64,000 bases of DNA, from assembly GCA_905221615.1 (NCBI GenBank), contig CAJNDT010006158.1:1377676-1441675 (forward strand), read 5' to 3'. Each line of letters begins with the position of its first letter. Positions within the stretch are counted from its first letter, which is position 1. Origin of the DNA: Symbiodinium sp. CCMP2592 (lineage: Eukaryota > Sar > Dinophyceae > Suessiales > Symbiodiniaceae). Below are positions 36,321 to 48,441 of the stretch, one piece after another. The notes under the pieces are model-generated. The model was not told the origin of the DNA and made no database searches. It saw nothing but the letters and a program-made list of their open reading frames with translations. The position numbers and the translations under genes are program-made.

Positions 36321-39300
36321 TCAAGATGCAACTACTTCAAATATTGTCAAAACGACCACTGGATTGCGGCTGTTAGCATGGCTGGTGGCTCCGAGCAAGC
36401 GCGAGTAAGTCTGCCAAGATGATGCTCGAAGACGAAAGGCACCTTCCTTAACTAATTACCATTAAATTAGGGTCTCGCACGCGTCTTCCAATTATGACCC
36501 TGAACCAAAGCCCTAGAACACCTTGAGCTATGGGGCAGGTGGAAACAGAATTGTGGACTCAACACAACAACAAAGAACAACTGTGCTCTACATTTTGCAT
36601 ATTCTGATGACCCGACGGGCAGCTGTCATTAAAACAAGCGATTAGACTTGACGGGTGTGTATAGAGATATCCGGAAACTCGCAAGGCTATGTTGGTAATG
36701 ACCCGAACAACACTTCCTGTAGTGTGACACAAGACTTGCTCGGACTCGGCGTGCTTGTTGTTAGGCTCAGAAGCATCTCAGCGTTGGCTGCGGAAGCCAA
36801 GCTGCACACAGCCGTCGAGGCTCTCTCACCTTAGGAAGTGTCTTGAGGATGGAACAAATTTGGGTCTCCTGAAAGCACAGGACACCCCCACAACCCCGCT
36901 GCGGGTAGAAAGCCATGTAAACAGGAATGGCTTTTCTGCTACACTGTCACTAAATCGTGCGTGGAGCGAGGGGTTTTGTGGCTGATAATGATAGCTTTAG
37001 CATGGGGTTTCCAAAGTCAAGAATTTGGATCTCTGGGCAAGGTTTGGACTGCTGGTTTATTCTATCAACTTCACGTCTTTTTGAGTCTTGAAGCTTCAGG
37101 ACCTTTGCTGCGAGGGGGGACGGGGGAGCGGTATGGAGGGGTGATGGGCCAAATACAGCACTTCCACCGACGCTTTAACGTTGGGAGTTATCCAAGAGAT
37201 GTCCAGAAGGTCTGGGAGGTAACCTTCAGCGAAGCTACGGAATCTCAAACGCAAACAACAACAAAGGCTGAAGTCTAAAACGAGCAAAAGCGTAGGGATA
37301 TGAAGGAACCTCTCGGAATCGGCCATTCCCACTCCACCTCCCTACTGCCGGCGTCTCGCGCACCACAGGGTTAGGACACTTGAACAGACATCTTTGACAT
37401 CAAATGACTAGGGCTCGCCAGACACGGGTGCAGTTTCAGGAAGAGTAACTTCGAGTCCCAGTGGAAGCCAAGAAGGCTCTTGACTGCAGGGGTCACCAGG
37501 AGTACAACTAGTATCAACAAGAGCCAGCCGAGGAGCTCCGAGTACAAGAGCAGGCCCGCAATGAGGATCACCACAATCGCCAAGAACCTCAGTCGGGGGG
37601 CGGGGGGCTGTTGGATCAGGAAAGGGCCAAAAAAGCTGCCCCGAAAAATGGTCTTAAACCTAGACCTTCCTTGGAGCACAGCGCATTTAAACGACGGACG
37701 GACTCCAAAGCTGAAGCCATCCGGCTGCTCCTGCAACCCTCTTCCAAGATGAAGATGAACAAATCTGGGCTGTACCATGAGCACCATACGAAGTTGACTG
37801 CTAGTAAACGCCTTGCCGCATTGCCGATCGGCCCTCCAAGCAAACCTCAAGTGCAGCCCCGCCCCTGCCAAGCGGCTCCAGGAAACCCATGCCAATCAGG
37901 GTGTAGGTGAACAGATCCTTCACCCAGCAGCTTACAGTGCAAGTGGGGCTGCCCTTTGTAGTTGTTTCTCAAGTTCGACATGTGCACCTTGAAACAACTC
38001 AATGACCGCCACACCTAGGGCCGTGCACATCAAACTTGGAGCCGGATCAGGGTTTGGGGCAAGAACTTTCAACAGGGCAGGTAGCCCTGGAGGTTGTAAC
38101 GGCACGCTAGGCCCGGCTCACTAGGCCAAGGATTTGTGATATACGTGTGACGCTACCTGCAAAATGCCACGACTCATTGCTATGGTGGGATGACACTGGT
38201 CGCAAAATACTATGGCGTGTACCATCGGAACAACCTGCTCATGTACTGTAACGAGGGCATCAATAACGCTATTCACACAATCAAAGCAAAATCGCGTAAG
38301 AAGTCTCGGTGTACTGTAATGACAGTATTCATACTAGTAGGAAACATAGCGCCAATTCAAGCAAATGCAACCAACAGAAAACACAAGCAACATGAGAGCC
38401 TAGCAATTCCTTAACAGAACTCATGAGGCTTGACTTTAGAGTATTGAAACAAATATGCAGTTGTACAGGCAGAGTGATAGAAGTAGCCATCATGACACCT
38501 TGACAACCTGTAATGCTAGCATTGCGCATTGCAACAGAGTGTGCAGATGTCGGAGGAATGTGGAAAACGCCGTCGCAGGATGGTTACGTGTTGGAATTAC
38601 ATCACATTAATAACACGGTGCATGTCGTGCAGCATGAGGTCGCTTGAGATCATGCAATGTCATATGCTGCATTGCACTTGATCTGTACTTGATCTCCAGT
38701 TTTGCAGACGGGGGCAGGGAACGGGAGAGTTGGCAGGGATGGACGTTCGAGTTCAATGTCCAATCCCGCTACAGCCCGAAATTTCAAGAGAGCAAGCCTG
38801 TGAGGTCTCAATGCGGTACTGGCTACGCAAAACAAACCTGTGCCTGGCCTTTTGATGCTGTCAAACCCAGAGAGTCTGTCAAGTAAGTTCACCCCAAGCC
38901 CTTCGCGCAATAACCTGACCAGCCACAACTTGAATCTTCAGCTCCCTCAGCCCTGGTTCGAAGACCGGGGAGCTATATCCAGCCATGTTCACCAATGTTC
39001 CCCAACTTCTCTCGACTGCCGGCCGGGCTTTACAGCAAAAATCCTGCCGTCCTCCTTCATCGAAGGGTTGCGTGCCATTCCGACAACCAGTGCGGCGAAG
39101 AGCTGGCCGATACCCTTCATGACTGTGGAAAGTGGTCGCAGGCTTCACGGATGATTTTACAAGGCTGTTGGGGTTGCAAGGTTAGGGGGACCCATACACT
39201 TTGCCAACCGCAGAGTGTTCGCATTGGTTGTGCTTATAGGGAGAGGGACTCGCTGCAGCCTCATTCTGGACCACATACTGCTTCAAGGGAAGCAAACCTA

Positions 39301-42300
39301 CTTGGGCATCATTTAAAACAACTACGACGGACAGCGCGGAACCGCTCAAAAATGCAGCATGCGATTGACTGAGTAGCTAGTGTCCACGAGGTGCAGGCCT
39401 GTGCGCAACCGCCAACTGCCACCATGGCAATGGCGCAGCCCAGGACAGACACTCCGGCATGGCCTCGTAACGTTGATTGCTCAAGGGCAAGAATTTAAAT
39501 AGGCTCGGCTGAGGCTCCACCTGGTGTGGCCTGACAACACAGGAAACATCGGCGCAGAACTTCCACCTGTAAAGTCGCAGTTCTCAGCGCCACAGCCCAA
39601 GCCACAAACAGATAATTCAAAACCCAACACCGGAAGCTGAAGCTACACTTGCTAGATTGCTAAATCCCGGGCTTATCCTTAGCGCCGAGTCCTAAGTTCG
39701 AAAACCTTGTCCACTATCCTGAGTCGTTCCCGTTGCATGCTCTCAACCCTCAAAAGCAGGCCACAGTGCTGCAACCTGGCTCGAAGGCAAAGCTCAAGGG
39801 GCAGACTAGCGGTGAGCAGACTTAGATAGATACACAGATAGACGACATTTGACGCTTCAAGGTCTGGCTGGGATTTTGGACTGGGGGGAACAGAGAGATT
39901 GACGATGGTTGTGATTGCGTCTGCAGCAGAGCCTGCGATGGAAACCCGAAACGAACCTCTTCCTGAGCTGAAGTCATGCGAGCCCGAGACTTAAGAATTA
40001 CCTCAGCGAGTTTCCTTGAAGCCAAGACTTTGTATTTTATACAAGCCACGAAGAATGGTTTCTTCCAGTACCAGGTCGGACTGGGGTATGGATTGTTTCA
40101 AGAAGCTTGCTGCAATGTTGGGCTGCGATTAGATACCCTAAGCCCTACTACACTGTCATGTCGGACAAGGCTCGCTTGGCCATTGGCTCACCTCGCGCAA
40201 TTGGTGTCTCATTTGCAGGATACGAGACCAAGTAGGTACTCTGACATTGTTCTGCAGTCAAAGCAAACTGCTATGCCACAAATTGAAGGACGGAGGCCTG
40301 TGGGAAGGGTCATGTTCACCGTTTTTTGTGCAAGGAAGAATACATAAGTCGCTTGTTTGCAGTTGTCGATTCTCCATGGTGTCCATATGATCTCAATGAT
40401 CTCGGCAAGTCTCAGATACAGCACTGGGTCCACCACAAACTTCCGTCCGAAATCCGTTCCGAAATCCCAGCACAACTGCACCATCGAAATCGCAGTTCGC
40501 ATTGTGTCACACAGTCGAAAGCGGAGGCATGGACTGAAATCACTATAGATGTTGCACCACTGCTGCCTTTGCGTGCTTAAAGGACACAAAGCAGACCCTC
40601 AAGCTAAGCTGCATGCACACATCCCAGAGATCTTGCCTAGGCCGAGGGCCAACGGAGCTGCCACACGGGACTGGGACACCTGACCACCGACACGCAAGTT
40701 CTTGAAGGAAGCCCGTTGCCAGTACGGCGCCATGTCAACGAAAATGAAGGTTGCAGACTTCGTGCGTAGCCTACCCAACATCCTGAAATCAGCCGGTGCG
40801 CGTGTGCGTGTGTGCAGGGTAGCTGCGAATGGCGAGGAGGTACGGGCTGCTGATACCCCAACTGGGTGATCAAGACAAACTGTTTGCGTTCACAGCCCAC
40901 TGTTATTTCAGCGCACTTGTTAGAGTCGTGGAGGAGAGACTCTCCACTAAGTGCACGAAAGCATGTGATGCAGGGTCTCATCTTATGATCCTTCCCTCCT
41001 CTCGTGGCACACAACTGCACCCATCTCTGCACGCAGGCTGTCTTAAACTAAACCTTGGAAGCCGTGCTCCTTCGCGCCTTCGCCGGATTTCGCCGGTTGA
41101 CCGTGATAAACTCTAACATTCTAAAACCCCGCTGGGCCGAAAGGCCTCTGCCGCCGGGGCAATGGCGCGTGTCAGCACCGATGCTCCTGTCTTGGACGCA
41201 AAAGTGGCGGACTTCGGGCAATGGATTCCAGTTATGGGAGGGCTGGCTGTGAAGAATGTTTACCCCTGCTTCTTGTGGTTCTATCAGGCACGGACACTGG
41301 CATGGTTCTTCAAAGGCTGATTGAGACGTTCAGAGCTGCCGCGTGCACAAAATACCAGGAGTTTCTTGCTAATTATCTGTAAGGCTGCTAGACTCGCCCA
41401 GGTTGATTGCATTCAAGGTGGGTATGGACTTGCCATCTGGCATGCAATAAAGCTCTTTGCACGACAAGCGAGACCATGGCAGACAACCCGACACATAGGC
41501 CTCAAAGCCTTTCCATTCATGCTTTCATCCTGGGAAATTTGAACATGTTGAACCATAACAAATCGAACTTTGACTCTAACTCGAAAGCAAACTTAAGGTC
41601 GCGTGCCTTGCCAGCGAAGCTAGGATGTGGGTAATCATTTCAACGTGCACTTCTTACTGGTTTTTGTTCTGGCTTCAGTATTTGGTACCATAAGGACAGG
41701 TGGACAGGTTTAGACTTCGGCGTTCAGAATCAGCACGGAAGACGGTGTGAATTCGTTGCATCCGCTTGCCTCGGACTTGCAACAGCAACAAACGCGGGCT
41801 GTGCAGCCTCATTCAAGGATTTCCGAGTTTGGAAGCTTGCGTCTCGAGCGCTCAGGATTTGGGAGTTCGTCAAAGGCTTTTGCACCCTTCGCAGCTCCTT
41901 TTCCATCCTTTTCCTTACGTCGCTGTATGTGTACGAAAAGGTGCCGACACAGCCCAAAAACTCAAAAGCACGGCCTGGAGCCACCGCGCGGAGGGCGGAC
42001 ACCTGTTACATGCACCGCCTTGACCGCCTACTTTTTCTGGGGTTACTGGCATGTCAATGCCATTACAGTTCAAAGGAGCAAAGGAGCAGGCGCTAAAGCA
42101 CCACGCAAATTCTCAGACCTGCAGCTAAGATTTAACACTCCAGCTGTCACGCATGACCCAAGAAATGTCTTGACAGCCACAAACCCCTCATCATGCGATT
42201 TCCAGCACCTGAAGGTCACTCGTCAGGGGACTCTTAGCATCCATTTCCCTGACAAGCAACTATTGGGAAACTCACTGTTCAACCCAAGGGCCTGAGAGAC

Positions 42301-42330
42301 GGAGCGGACGGCCTGCTTAAGAAGAGCCAT
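36321..42330 (-). CDS. ATP9: Mitochondrial ATP synthase F0 subunit c (ATP9), copy A
   Basis: Subunit c forms the proton-translocating ring of mitochondrial ATP synthase. Exons: 42330-42292 (start MALLKQAVRSVSQ), 42002-41975, 41186-41146, 40679-40637, 39463-39411, 39114-39052, 37917-37874, 37587 to 37539 or 37529, and a last exon from 36358. They join in frame into an Arg/Ala-rich mitochondrial presequence of about 45 residues, helix 1 (HAGVSVLGCAIAMVAVGG), the conserved polar loop MARNPSMKED, and helix 2 with the proton-binding Glu in GMGFLEPFLAIVVILIAG. Donors are mainly GC, with GA after exon 6. The exon 5/6 junction is read as GGC|GGT, but its donor is not a standard one. The C terminus has two models: a short end (WSF then TGA, 123 residues) or a longer one ending FEVVAS at 36321 (135 residues). 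Its duplicate lies about 5.8 kb upstream in the same orientation. Confidence 0.88.
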
Positions 42331-42340
42331 TGTTCCTGAA
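42331..42340 (-). promoter_or_regulatory. Candidate spliced-leader acceptor, ATP9 copy A
   Basis: Directly upstream of the ATG the minus strand reads TTCAG|GAACAATGG, so a trans-splice acceptor would leave a 5-nt leader before the start codon. Dinoflagellate mRNAs generally receive a spliced leader at an AG. The same arrangement, CCAG|GAACACAATGG, precedes copy B. Position is inferred; transcript data are needed. Confidence 0.4.
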
Positions 42341-42905
42341 TTGTAGCGGCTTGTTTTCGGCTTTCGGGTGCAGGGCGATAAAGTCCAGGTTCTTCGGACG
42401 CAGGTATGGAGCTTCAGGTTGGCTTTAAAACGAGACGGCGCTTAGCCAACGTAGTGCTGAGAGTCTTCCAGAGTTCAATCCGATTCTGCATCAGGGTGCT
42501 GGAAGCTTCTATGCTATTTCAACCAGGGCAGTTGTCCTCCGCAAGTCGAGGTTTGGATGTATCCCACAGAGCATGTCTGAAGTCACACCAGGCCGACCCA
42601 ATCCCGGGTCGAATCATCCTGCAACTAAAGCTGCAGTCTACAAGGAGGGGCTACAGGGTATTGACCCAATGCTGCGACCCCGTGCCTTCATTCAGTCACA
42701 GTGCCAGTCTCAGCTATGTAAAAAGACGTAACTTATCCAAGCTTCGGTGCAGAAGTCGGCAAAGGTTTTAGCTTGCTAATTCTATTGCTTGACGAATCGT
42801 ATGTCGAAAAAACGCTGTATTTTCAAAGCCCATGCACCTGGGCAACCAGTGCACCAAAGTCGCCTCAGCCCCTTGCTAAGCTACTTCAAAACCCCAGAAA
42901 CCAAG

Positions 42906-42985
42906 CGCTGCCCGTCCTGCAGAATTGAGCTGGGAACAACTGCGGGTGCCAAGTGCCAAGAGCCGACGGGCCAGACTAGCGGCAG
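42906..42985. repeat. Upstream segment shared by both ATP9 copies (A side)
   Basis: About 80 bases (including GCCCGTCCTGCAG, AAGTGCCAAGAGCCG and CCAGACTAGCGGCAGG) match 48442-48520 with several substitutions and small indels. It lies about 0.6 kb upstream of the copy A start and marks the upstream limit of the duplication as far as I can see. It may be conserved regulatory sequence, an untranslated exon, or simply residual similarity. Confidence 0.75.
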
Positions 42986-43195
42986 GCAGTGGTACTCGTG
43001 ACAGCTACTTTTCCCATGGTTCTTGTAGTTGCTGTTGCTCACGCAATCGACAGCAGCCCCAGCGTATTTGGCAAGTTTCAGGGTCCAAGGCTTTGTTAGT
43101 GACTGGAATTTCGGGCTTGCACAAGCGCGAGAAAGAAGGGCTGCTCATAACTTGGAGGATCTTGTGGTTGCTGCCAGCAACGGTGCATCACAGTC

Positions 43196-43223
43196 GTCGT
43201 CGTAGTAGTAGTGGTAGTAGTAC

Positions 43224-43259
<36 letters not shown>

Positions 43260-43292
43260 GAGGAGGAGGAGGAGGAGGAGGAGAAGCACTCG
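43196..43292. repeat. (AGT)n and (AGG)n trinucleotide microsatellite
   Basis: About 20 AGT-type units followed by about ten AGG units, lying in the spacer between the ATP9 copies. The Ser/Arg-rich plus-strand frame across it is a repeat product. Confidence 0.95.
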
Positions 43293-43493
43293 CACCAGCA
43301 CTAGCAGCAGCATGAGTAGCACAAGCCAGGGATGACTAAAGACGAACCGTTAGCACCCCCAGCCCACCACCCCGTGGCGGCAGTGTAGAAGCCGCAAGGT
43401 GAACGAACACTCGAATTGTATGTGGTGTTGAAGTCAGCGTGGCAGCTCAGGTAATGCTGCCACTGCGAGGGGTCAGCAAGTTTTTTCAAGCTC

Positions 43494-46400
43494 TCATGAT
43501 GCGACTACTTCAAACATTGTCAAAACGACCACTGGTCTGTGGGTCTTGGCGTGGCTAGTGGCTCTGAGCAAGCATCATCACTTCAATTGTGGAACCCATG
43601 CAGGCAGTTCACTTTCTGTTGGGGGAAGATTAGCTGTGATGCCTCTGCTTGAGAAGTGGGACGTGAGGTCTGCTCGTAACCCAACCTTAAGGCTTAAACA
43701 GCTAAGGCTTGGAACTAAATATGCGGTAGCACGAAACAAGGCTTGCTCGGACATGGCTTAGTGTTCTAGACGCATCTCACCGCTGACTGCCCAAGCCGCA
43801 CCCGCTCTCACCTTGGCCAAGGCGTCTTGGCTCTGAAATTAAGGGAGAAACCCCGCGTGTTAGCCTGCACTGGCACGAATTCTCCATTGCTATCTCTATA
43901 ACCGGCAACAAACAGCCTTGTCCAGTGTGAGGTCTCAGCAGGCTCGGCCAGAATTTACGGGTTGGGATGCTAGCACCAGTACAGGAATTTGGGGTCGACG
44001 AAACCCGTTCAGCTTATGTCATCATAGAGTTCACTTTGATGCCTTGGGGCCAACATCACCGAAAGCAGGCTAGGAAGTACCAGCAGTGACCGTCGCCGGC
44101 GTAGCTGCCGCAGTGAGAGAGGCGACAATAGCAATGTGGATCAATAACAGCACTTCACAGCTTGGTCCGAGAAGCTCCGAGTACAAGAGCAGGCCCGCGA
44201 TGAGGATCACCACAATCGCCAAGAACCTCAGTTGGCCAGAGCCCAGTGTTTTCAGTGGCCTGGCACCTGGAAATATGGCAGTGAGGTGGTTCAGGGCATC
44301 TTTCTGGTGAAGAAGGCAACTTACGTGTTTGACGTTGAGACTGCCGCTCCTGGCGATCTCTAGCTACTGTGCATGCTGACTTGGTGGTCGAGAGCTCGAG
44401 CTCTGTACGATTCTCCAAGCTCCAACTGCCCCGGCAGGAACCCGACCCAACGCCCCATCCATCTCCAAATCTGCATTTTCTGCCAAGCGGCTCCAGGAAT
44501 CCCATCCCAATTAGGGTGTAGGTGAACAAATCCTGCACTGTGTGGCCTACGAGGGATCCTGGATTCAGGGTTGTTGCACTCTCGGAAGCTAGCTGCCCGA
44601 ATCTTCTGTTGCTAATTGAAGGGATTAGCTTAGGCGGCTACGAAAGGCCCTGAGAAATGCCAGGGGCAAGGCTCAACCAGCCGGAACTCGAAGCCCTTGC
44701 TCGTGGAATTACCACTGGGCTAGGCGATGACTTTCGAGACAATTCAGGGGAATTTAAGGAACTCCATCATGATGTGCAAAATTGCACAAGATGCCATGGT
44801 GCACGTGCTAGCTGCTAGATAAACGGATGACAGACAGACAGACAAGCAAGCAGGCAGGCAGACGGGCAGACGGAGAGACAAGCAGACAGATAGAGAGGTA
44901 GATAGAAGGACATGTCAATAAATGAAACTAGCTGTGATGCAATAAGACTGCATCTTTTTCAACGAAGTGATACTGCATAGTCCGGACCAGTGTGGCATCA
45001 CGATGGTCTGCATATCCTCAGAAGCCAATGTTCCTAAGCCTGAACCAAAGCCAACTAGCCAGCGATAGCTGGGCTTTACAATAATAGTCGTCCTCCTTCA
45101 TCGAAGGATTGCGTGCCATTCCAACAACCAGAGCGGCGAAGAGCTGGCCGATACCCTGCAACGCTAGGGGAATGTGGGGACAAGCTTTTCGTCATACGCC
45201 TGCAACATCATCGCAATTCAATCTGCTCTGGCCTCTGGCTTTCAGAGTTTCAGGGCCTTCGATAGTAGTCAAGTAAAACATAACCTTCAAGTGAAGACCT
45301 GTTTTGGCTCTGTATTTAGGACAATGCTCAAGCCTCGTGATTCTTGGGTGGGGCTTGAAGCTGTACATCTTCACCGTCGGTGAAAAGGCGGACAACATCA
45401 TGGCTCGGACCGAACCGATCGCAAAGGTTCAGTTGCTGTTGAATCTTTGTGGGGACTTAGGCCTGCGAACGGCAAACCGTGGCAATCAGGATTGAGTAGC
45501 TGACTCAGATTTCACGAGTTGCTGTCCTGTGCACAGCCGCCGACTGCCACCATAGCAATGGCGCAGCCCAGGACAGACACTCCGGCATGGCCTCAAGAAG
45601 CTTCGAGCTTTGAGGGACAGGGTTCTGCTTCTTGCAGGCATGCTTCACTTGGCCGGAACCTCGACTGCAAACTCAGAATTCTGCACCCTATCCCTCAACT
45701 GGTGAAGACCAAACTGTCGACAAAGAATCCCGACATGAATCACACAAGGGATTGACAGCACCGCACAGCATGCACATTGCGCACAGCTTCTACGGCTTCA
45801 TGATTTTTAAGACATCGGATGGGTGGTGGAGTTTAAGTTAAGTGTTGCTACATCCGGGTCGGCTGTAAAGCCTACATTGCTCACCGCACTTCGTGGAACG
45901 CCTGACAACCACAACCGGTAAAGAACAAGTCCTTTTGCTTTTGATAGCTTGCAGACGAGCTGGCCTCAAACCGAGCAGCCCAAAGCTGCAGTTGGCACCC
46001 TACTAGAGGCAAGAACAAAGCAGTTCTAGAGTGCAGTTCAGGTTTCCCATGATACAAGATGATCTGAGTAGGGCCTCTTTTGAAGCATAGCACCTTAGTT
46101 TACAACGATCTCAGATCAGATGAGGCTCGCTTCGCCAGCGGCTCACCTGCCATGCACCGCATCAGAGTTTATAGACGGGTCTGGCTCTAAATAGACTTGG
46201 AGGCCGAGATCATCCAAATGGAAGTATGAAGTGGAAAGGCGAGCAGTGTAGCCCCAAAGTTATTCAGAATAAGGCCTTGTTAAACTGTTCAAACCCACGC
46301 TTGTTCTCGAAATCAGGTGTGAGAAACTCATCTGGCAACCTGACCTATGGAACCTCAAAACCAAGAAGAAGTCAACCACGGATCCCTGGTTCAGTCATGG

Positions 46401-48141
46401 CGGTCAGGTCGCGCTGGCTGGATAGATGAATTCCAAGAGATCCAGTTGCCGAGGAAGGCACAGGAAGCTTTGCCACAAAAACCTACCCTTGTATCATTGT
46501 ATCTATGGCTTTTCGAAGCATGAAAGGGTGTCGTGACGTACTGGTATATTTTGAATAGTAAAGTGAGCGGGGAAAATGGGCGGTGGACAACAGGATTGGC
46601 CAGGGTGCTGCAGGAATCGATGGACGCAAGCTAAAATGGCGATATCGGCGATATGACTTCCAACAGGGCTTAACCTTGAAACTCTCCAAGCTCGAACAAG
46701 CGAAACCAGATCCATGGGCACCTTACCACCCCTTGGAACTTGCCGGTCTCCACATTAAATTCGAAACCTCGGGTTAAACCCCCGCAGAGAGACCTTGCCT
46801 AGTCCGAGGGCCAATGGAGCTGCCACTCGGGACTGGGACACCTGGTCACCGACATCCACAGCGCACAGAGCACGACTGATGGGCTCGGGCTTCAGGGCCC
46901 GAGCCCGGCCCATGCCACGAGCTTCTGGCACGACTGAAATCCTAAACTTCACCGGCTTTGGCTTTAACCAAGCACAATGTGAAGGGTTTCGTAGTCTAGA
47001 AGGAGACTTGCCACTCCGTCAAGTTCGAAGCGCTTCAAGGTGCGAGTACTGTGAGGTGTGCTTGTATGTCTTCAAAGTTAAGTTGTTGATTTGTGCAAAA
47101 ACTAAGATTCCAAGGACGAGCTCTTGAAGCTCTTGCTTTCAATAAAGACCGGGGATCCCTGATTATGGCCTCGGCCGCCGGGGCGATGGCACGTGTGAGC
47201 GCCGCTGCACCTGGCTTGTGACATAAAGGCTTCGTGCAAGCGGCTAAGCTGTTCGGTCCCGAATCCTCTGGCATTTGACACATGTTTCAGTGTTGGTGCT
47301 ACAGACCTACGCTCCTCACGTCATGCAGGGGATAGGCACGGAGATCGGCGTGGCTTCGGTGACACGACCTTCAGATTCTCTACGATCCACTCCGATTGCG
47401 CAGTTCCCCTCCATGCATAGTGGTGATCTCGGGATGAGTACCCCAGAGTCAAACAAGAGAAGATACATTCAGATCCTCAATCTCTGAAGTGTCGCATCCC
47501 AGCGGCCATCAAAGCCCGGAGCCTTGGAAGCAAGCCTTCAATTTGCCTCTGTGTTCGCTCAAGGTTTTGAGGCTCGGATCAAAATTTGGTTCAATCACTT
47601 CGGATCGCCTCCCCCGCGTCAATCTTCGCGGACTGCGATTTAGCTTAGGGTTTTCCCACTACACTTGGGAGCTTTGTTCAAGACACTCATATAACCCGAC
47701 GATCCGAACATCATCGAAAAAAGGCCTGGAGCCACCGCACGGAGGGCAGACACCTGTTCGAACGCATTGCTCTTCTGTTTCCTCTGCTTCCAACCAGCTC
47801 CGCACTGTTGGAAAAACTGAATTTTAGCTTCTGCGTGGTTTTGGTGCTTGAGCTTAGGCAACCCAAACTCGTGACTCTCCCCTGGTCCCCTCAACAAGCA
47901 TGACGCCGATGGATTCCAGTGTGGTTGCTGATATGTGGAGGTTGTGAGGCATTCACTGAAACCCTCCATCCTCGATCTTTGATTCCCCCATCTCTTCAAC
48001 TCGCATCCACATGTTTTAGACGACAAGGAACCCTGCAGAACGAGAAGGGAAACGCCCGCCCCGCCCCTTCGCACTGCGACACAACCTGTTTAACCCAGGA
48101 GCCTGGGAGACGGAGCGGACGGCCTGCTTGAGAAGAGCCAT
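43494..48141 (-). CDS. ATP9: Mitochondrial ATP synthase F0 subunit c (ATP9), copy B
   Basis: Same structure as copy A, with exons at 48141-48103, 47753-47726, 47210-47170, 46841-46799, 45591-45539, 45155-45093, 44532-44489, 44226 to 44178 or 44168, and a last exon from 43531. All junction phases equal those of copy A. The protein differs from copy A only in exon 3 (GAAALTRAIAP against GASVLTRAIAP), in the cleaved presequence; by hand count about 22 further codons differ silently. The loop ARNPS and the helix 2 Glu are intact. Introns differ in length and sequence from copy A and show similarity only for a few bases beyond the splice sites. Donors are GC for introns 1-4 and 7 and GA for intron 6. 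The silent-to-replacement pattern says that both copies have been kept functional since duplication. Confidence 0.88.
44826..44915. repeat. GACA/GCAG tetranucleotide tract in an ATP9 copy B intron
   Basis: GACAGACAGACAGACAAGCA-type words shifting to GGCAGGCAGACGGGCAGA and GATAGAGAGGTAGATAGA. It lies in intron 6 of ATP9 copy B; copy A has no counterpart at this place, so it arose after the duplication or was lost from A. Confidence 0.9.
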
Positions 48142-48151
48142 TGTGTTCCTG
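48142..48151 (-). promoter_or_regulatory. Candidate spliced-leader acceptor, ATP9 copy B
   Basis: The minus strand reads CCAG|GAACACAATGG just before the start codon. Comparison with copy A shows the same AG, the G after it and the AACA context, with two extra bases here. That makes it a plausible conserved trans-splice acceptor. Confidence 0.4.
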
Positions 48152-48441
48152 GCGTGTTGAGGGTACGTCCCGTTATAGTCATCTTGTGCAGAAGCGACCC
48201 AATCGAAGGTTGCATAGTATGGCATAGGTATGCATAGGGATTGGGAAAACACATGTAGGACAATTCCGGTGGTTACTGTACTCACATCACAACTTCCGAA
48301 CCTAAGACAGGGCATTCTTCTCAGAAATGCTGACTCAATTGATTTTACGGCTGAGCCGTAATTGTGAGGACTGCAGCTCTTTCAGACAGTCTGCACTGCC
48401 GAACCCCGGAAGATACCAGTACTCTGCACTCCCATAGGATG

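Larger units (their letters stand above)
42341..43493. other. Spacer between the two ATP9 copies
   Basis: 1.15 kb between the end of copy B and the start of copy A. It contains a segment shared with the region upstream of copy B and an AGT/AGG microsatellite, both listed separately. No gene is seen; any promoter of copy A should be here unless both copies are transcribed together. Confidence 0.6.
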
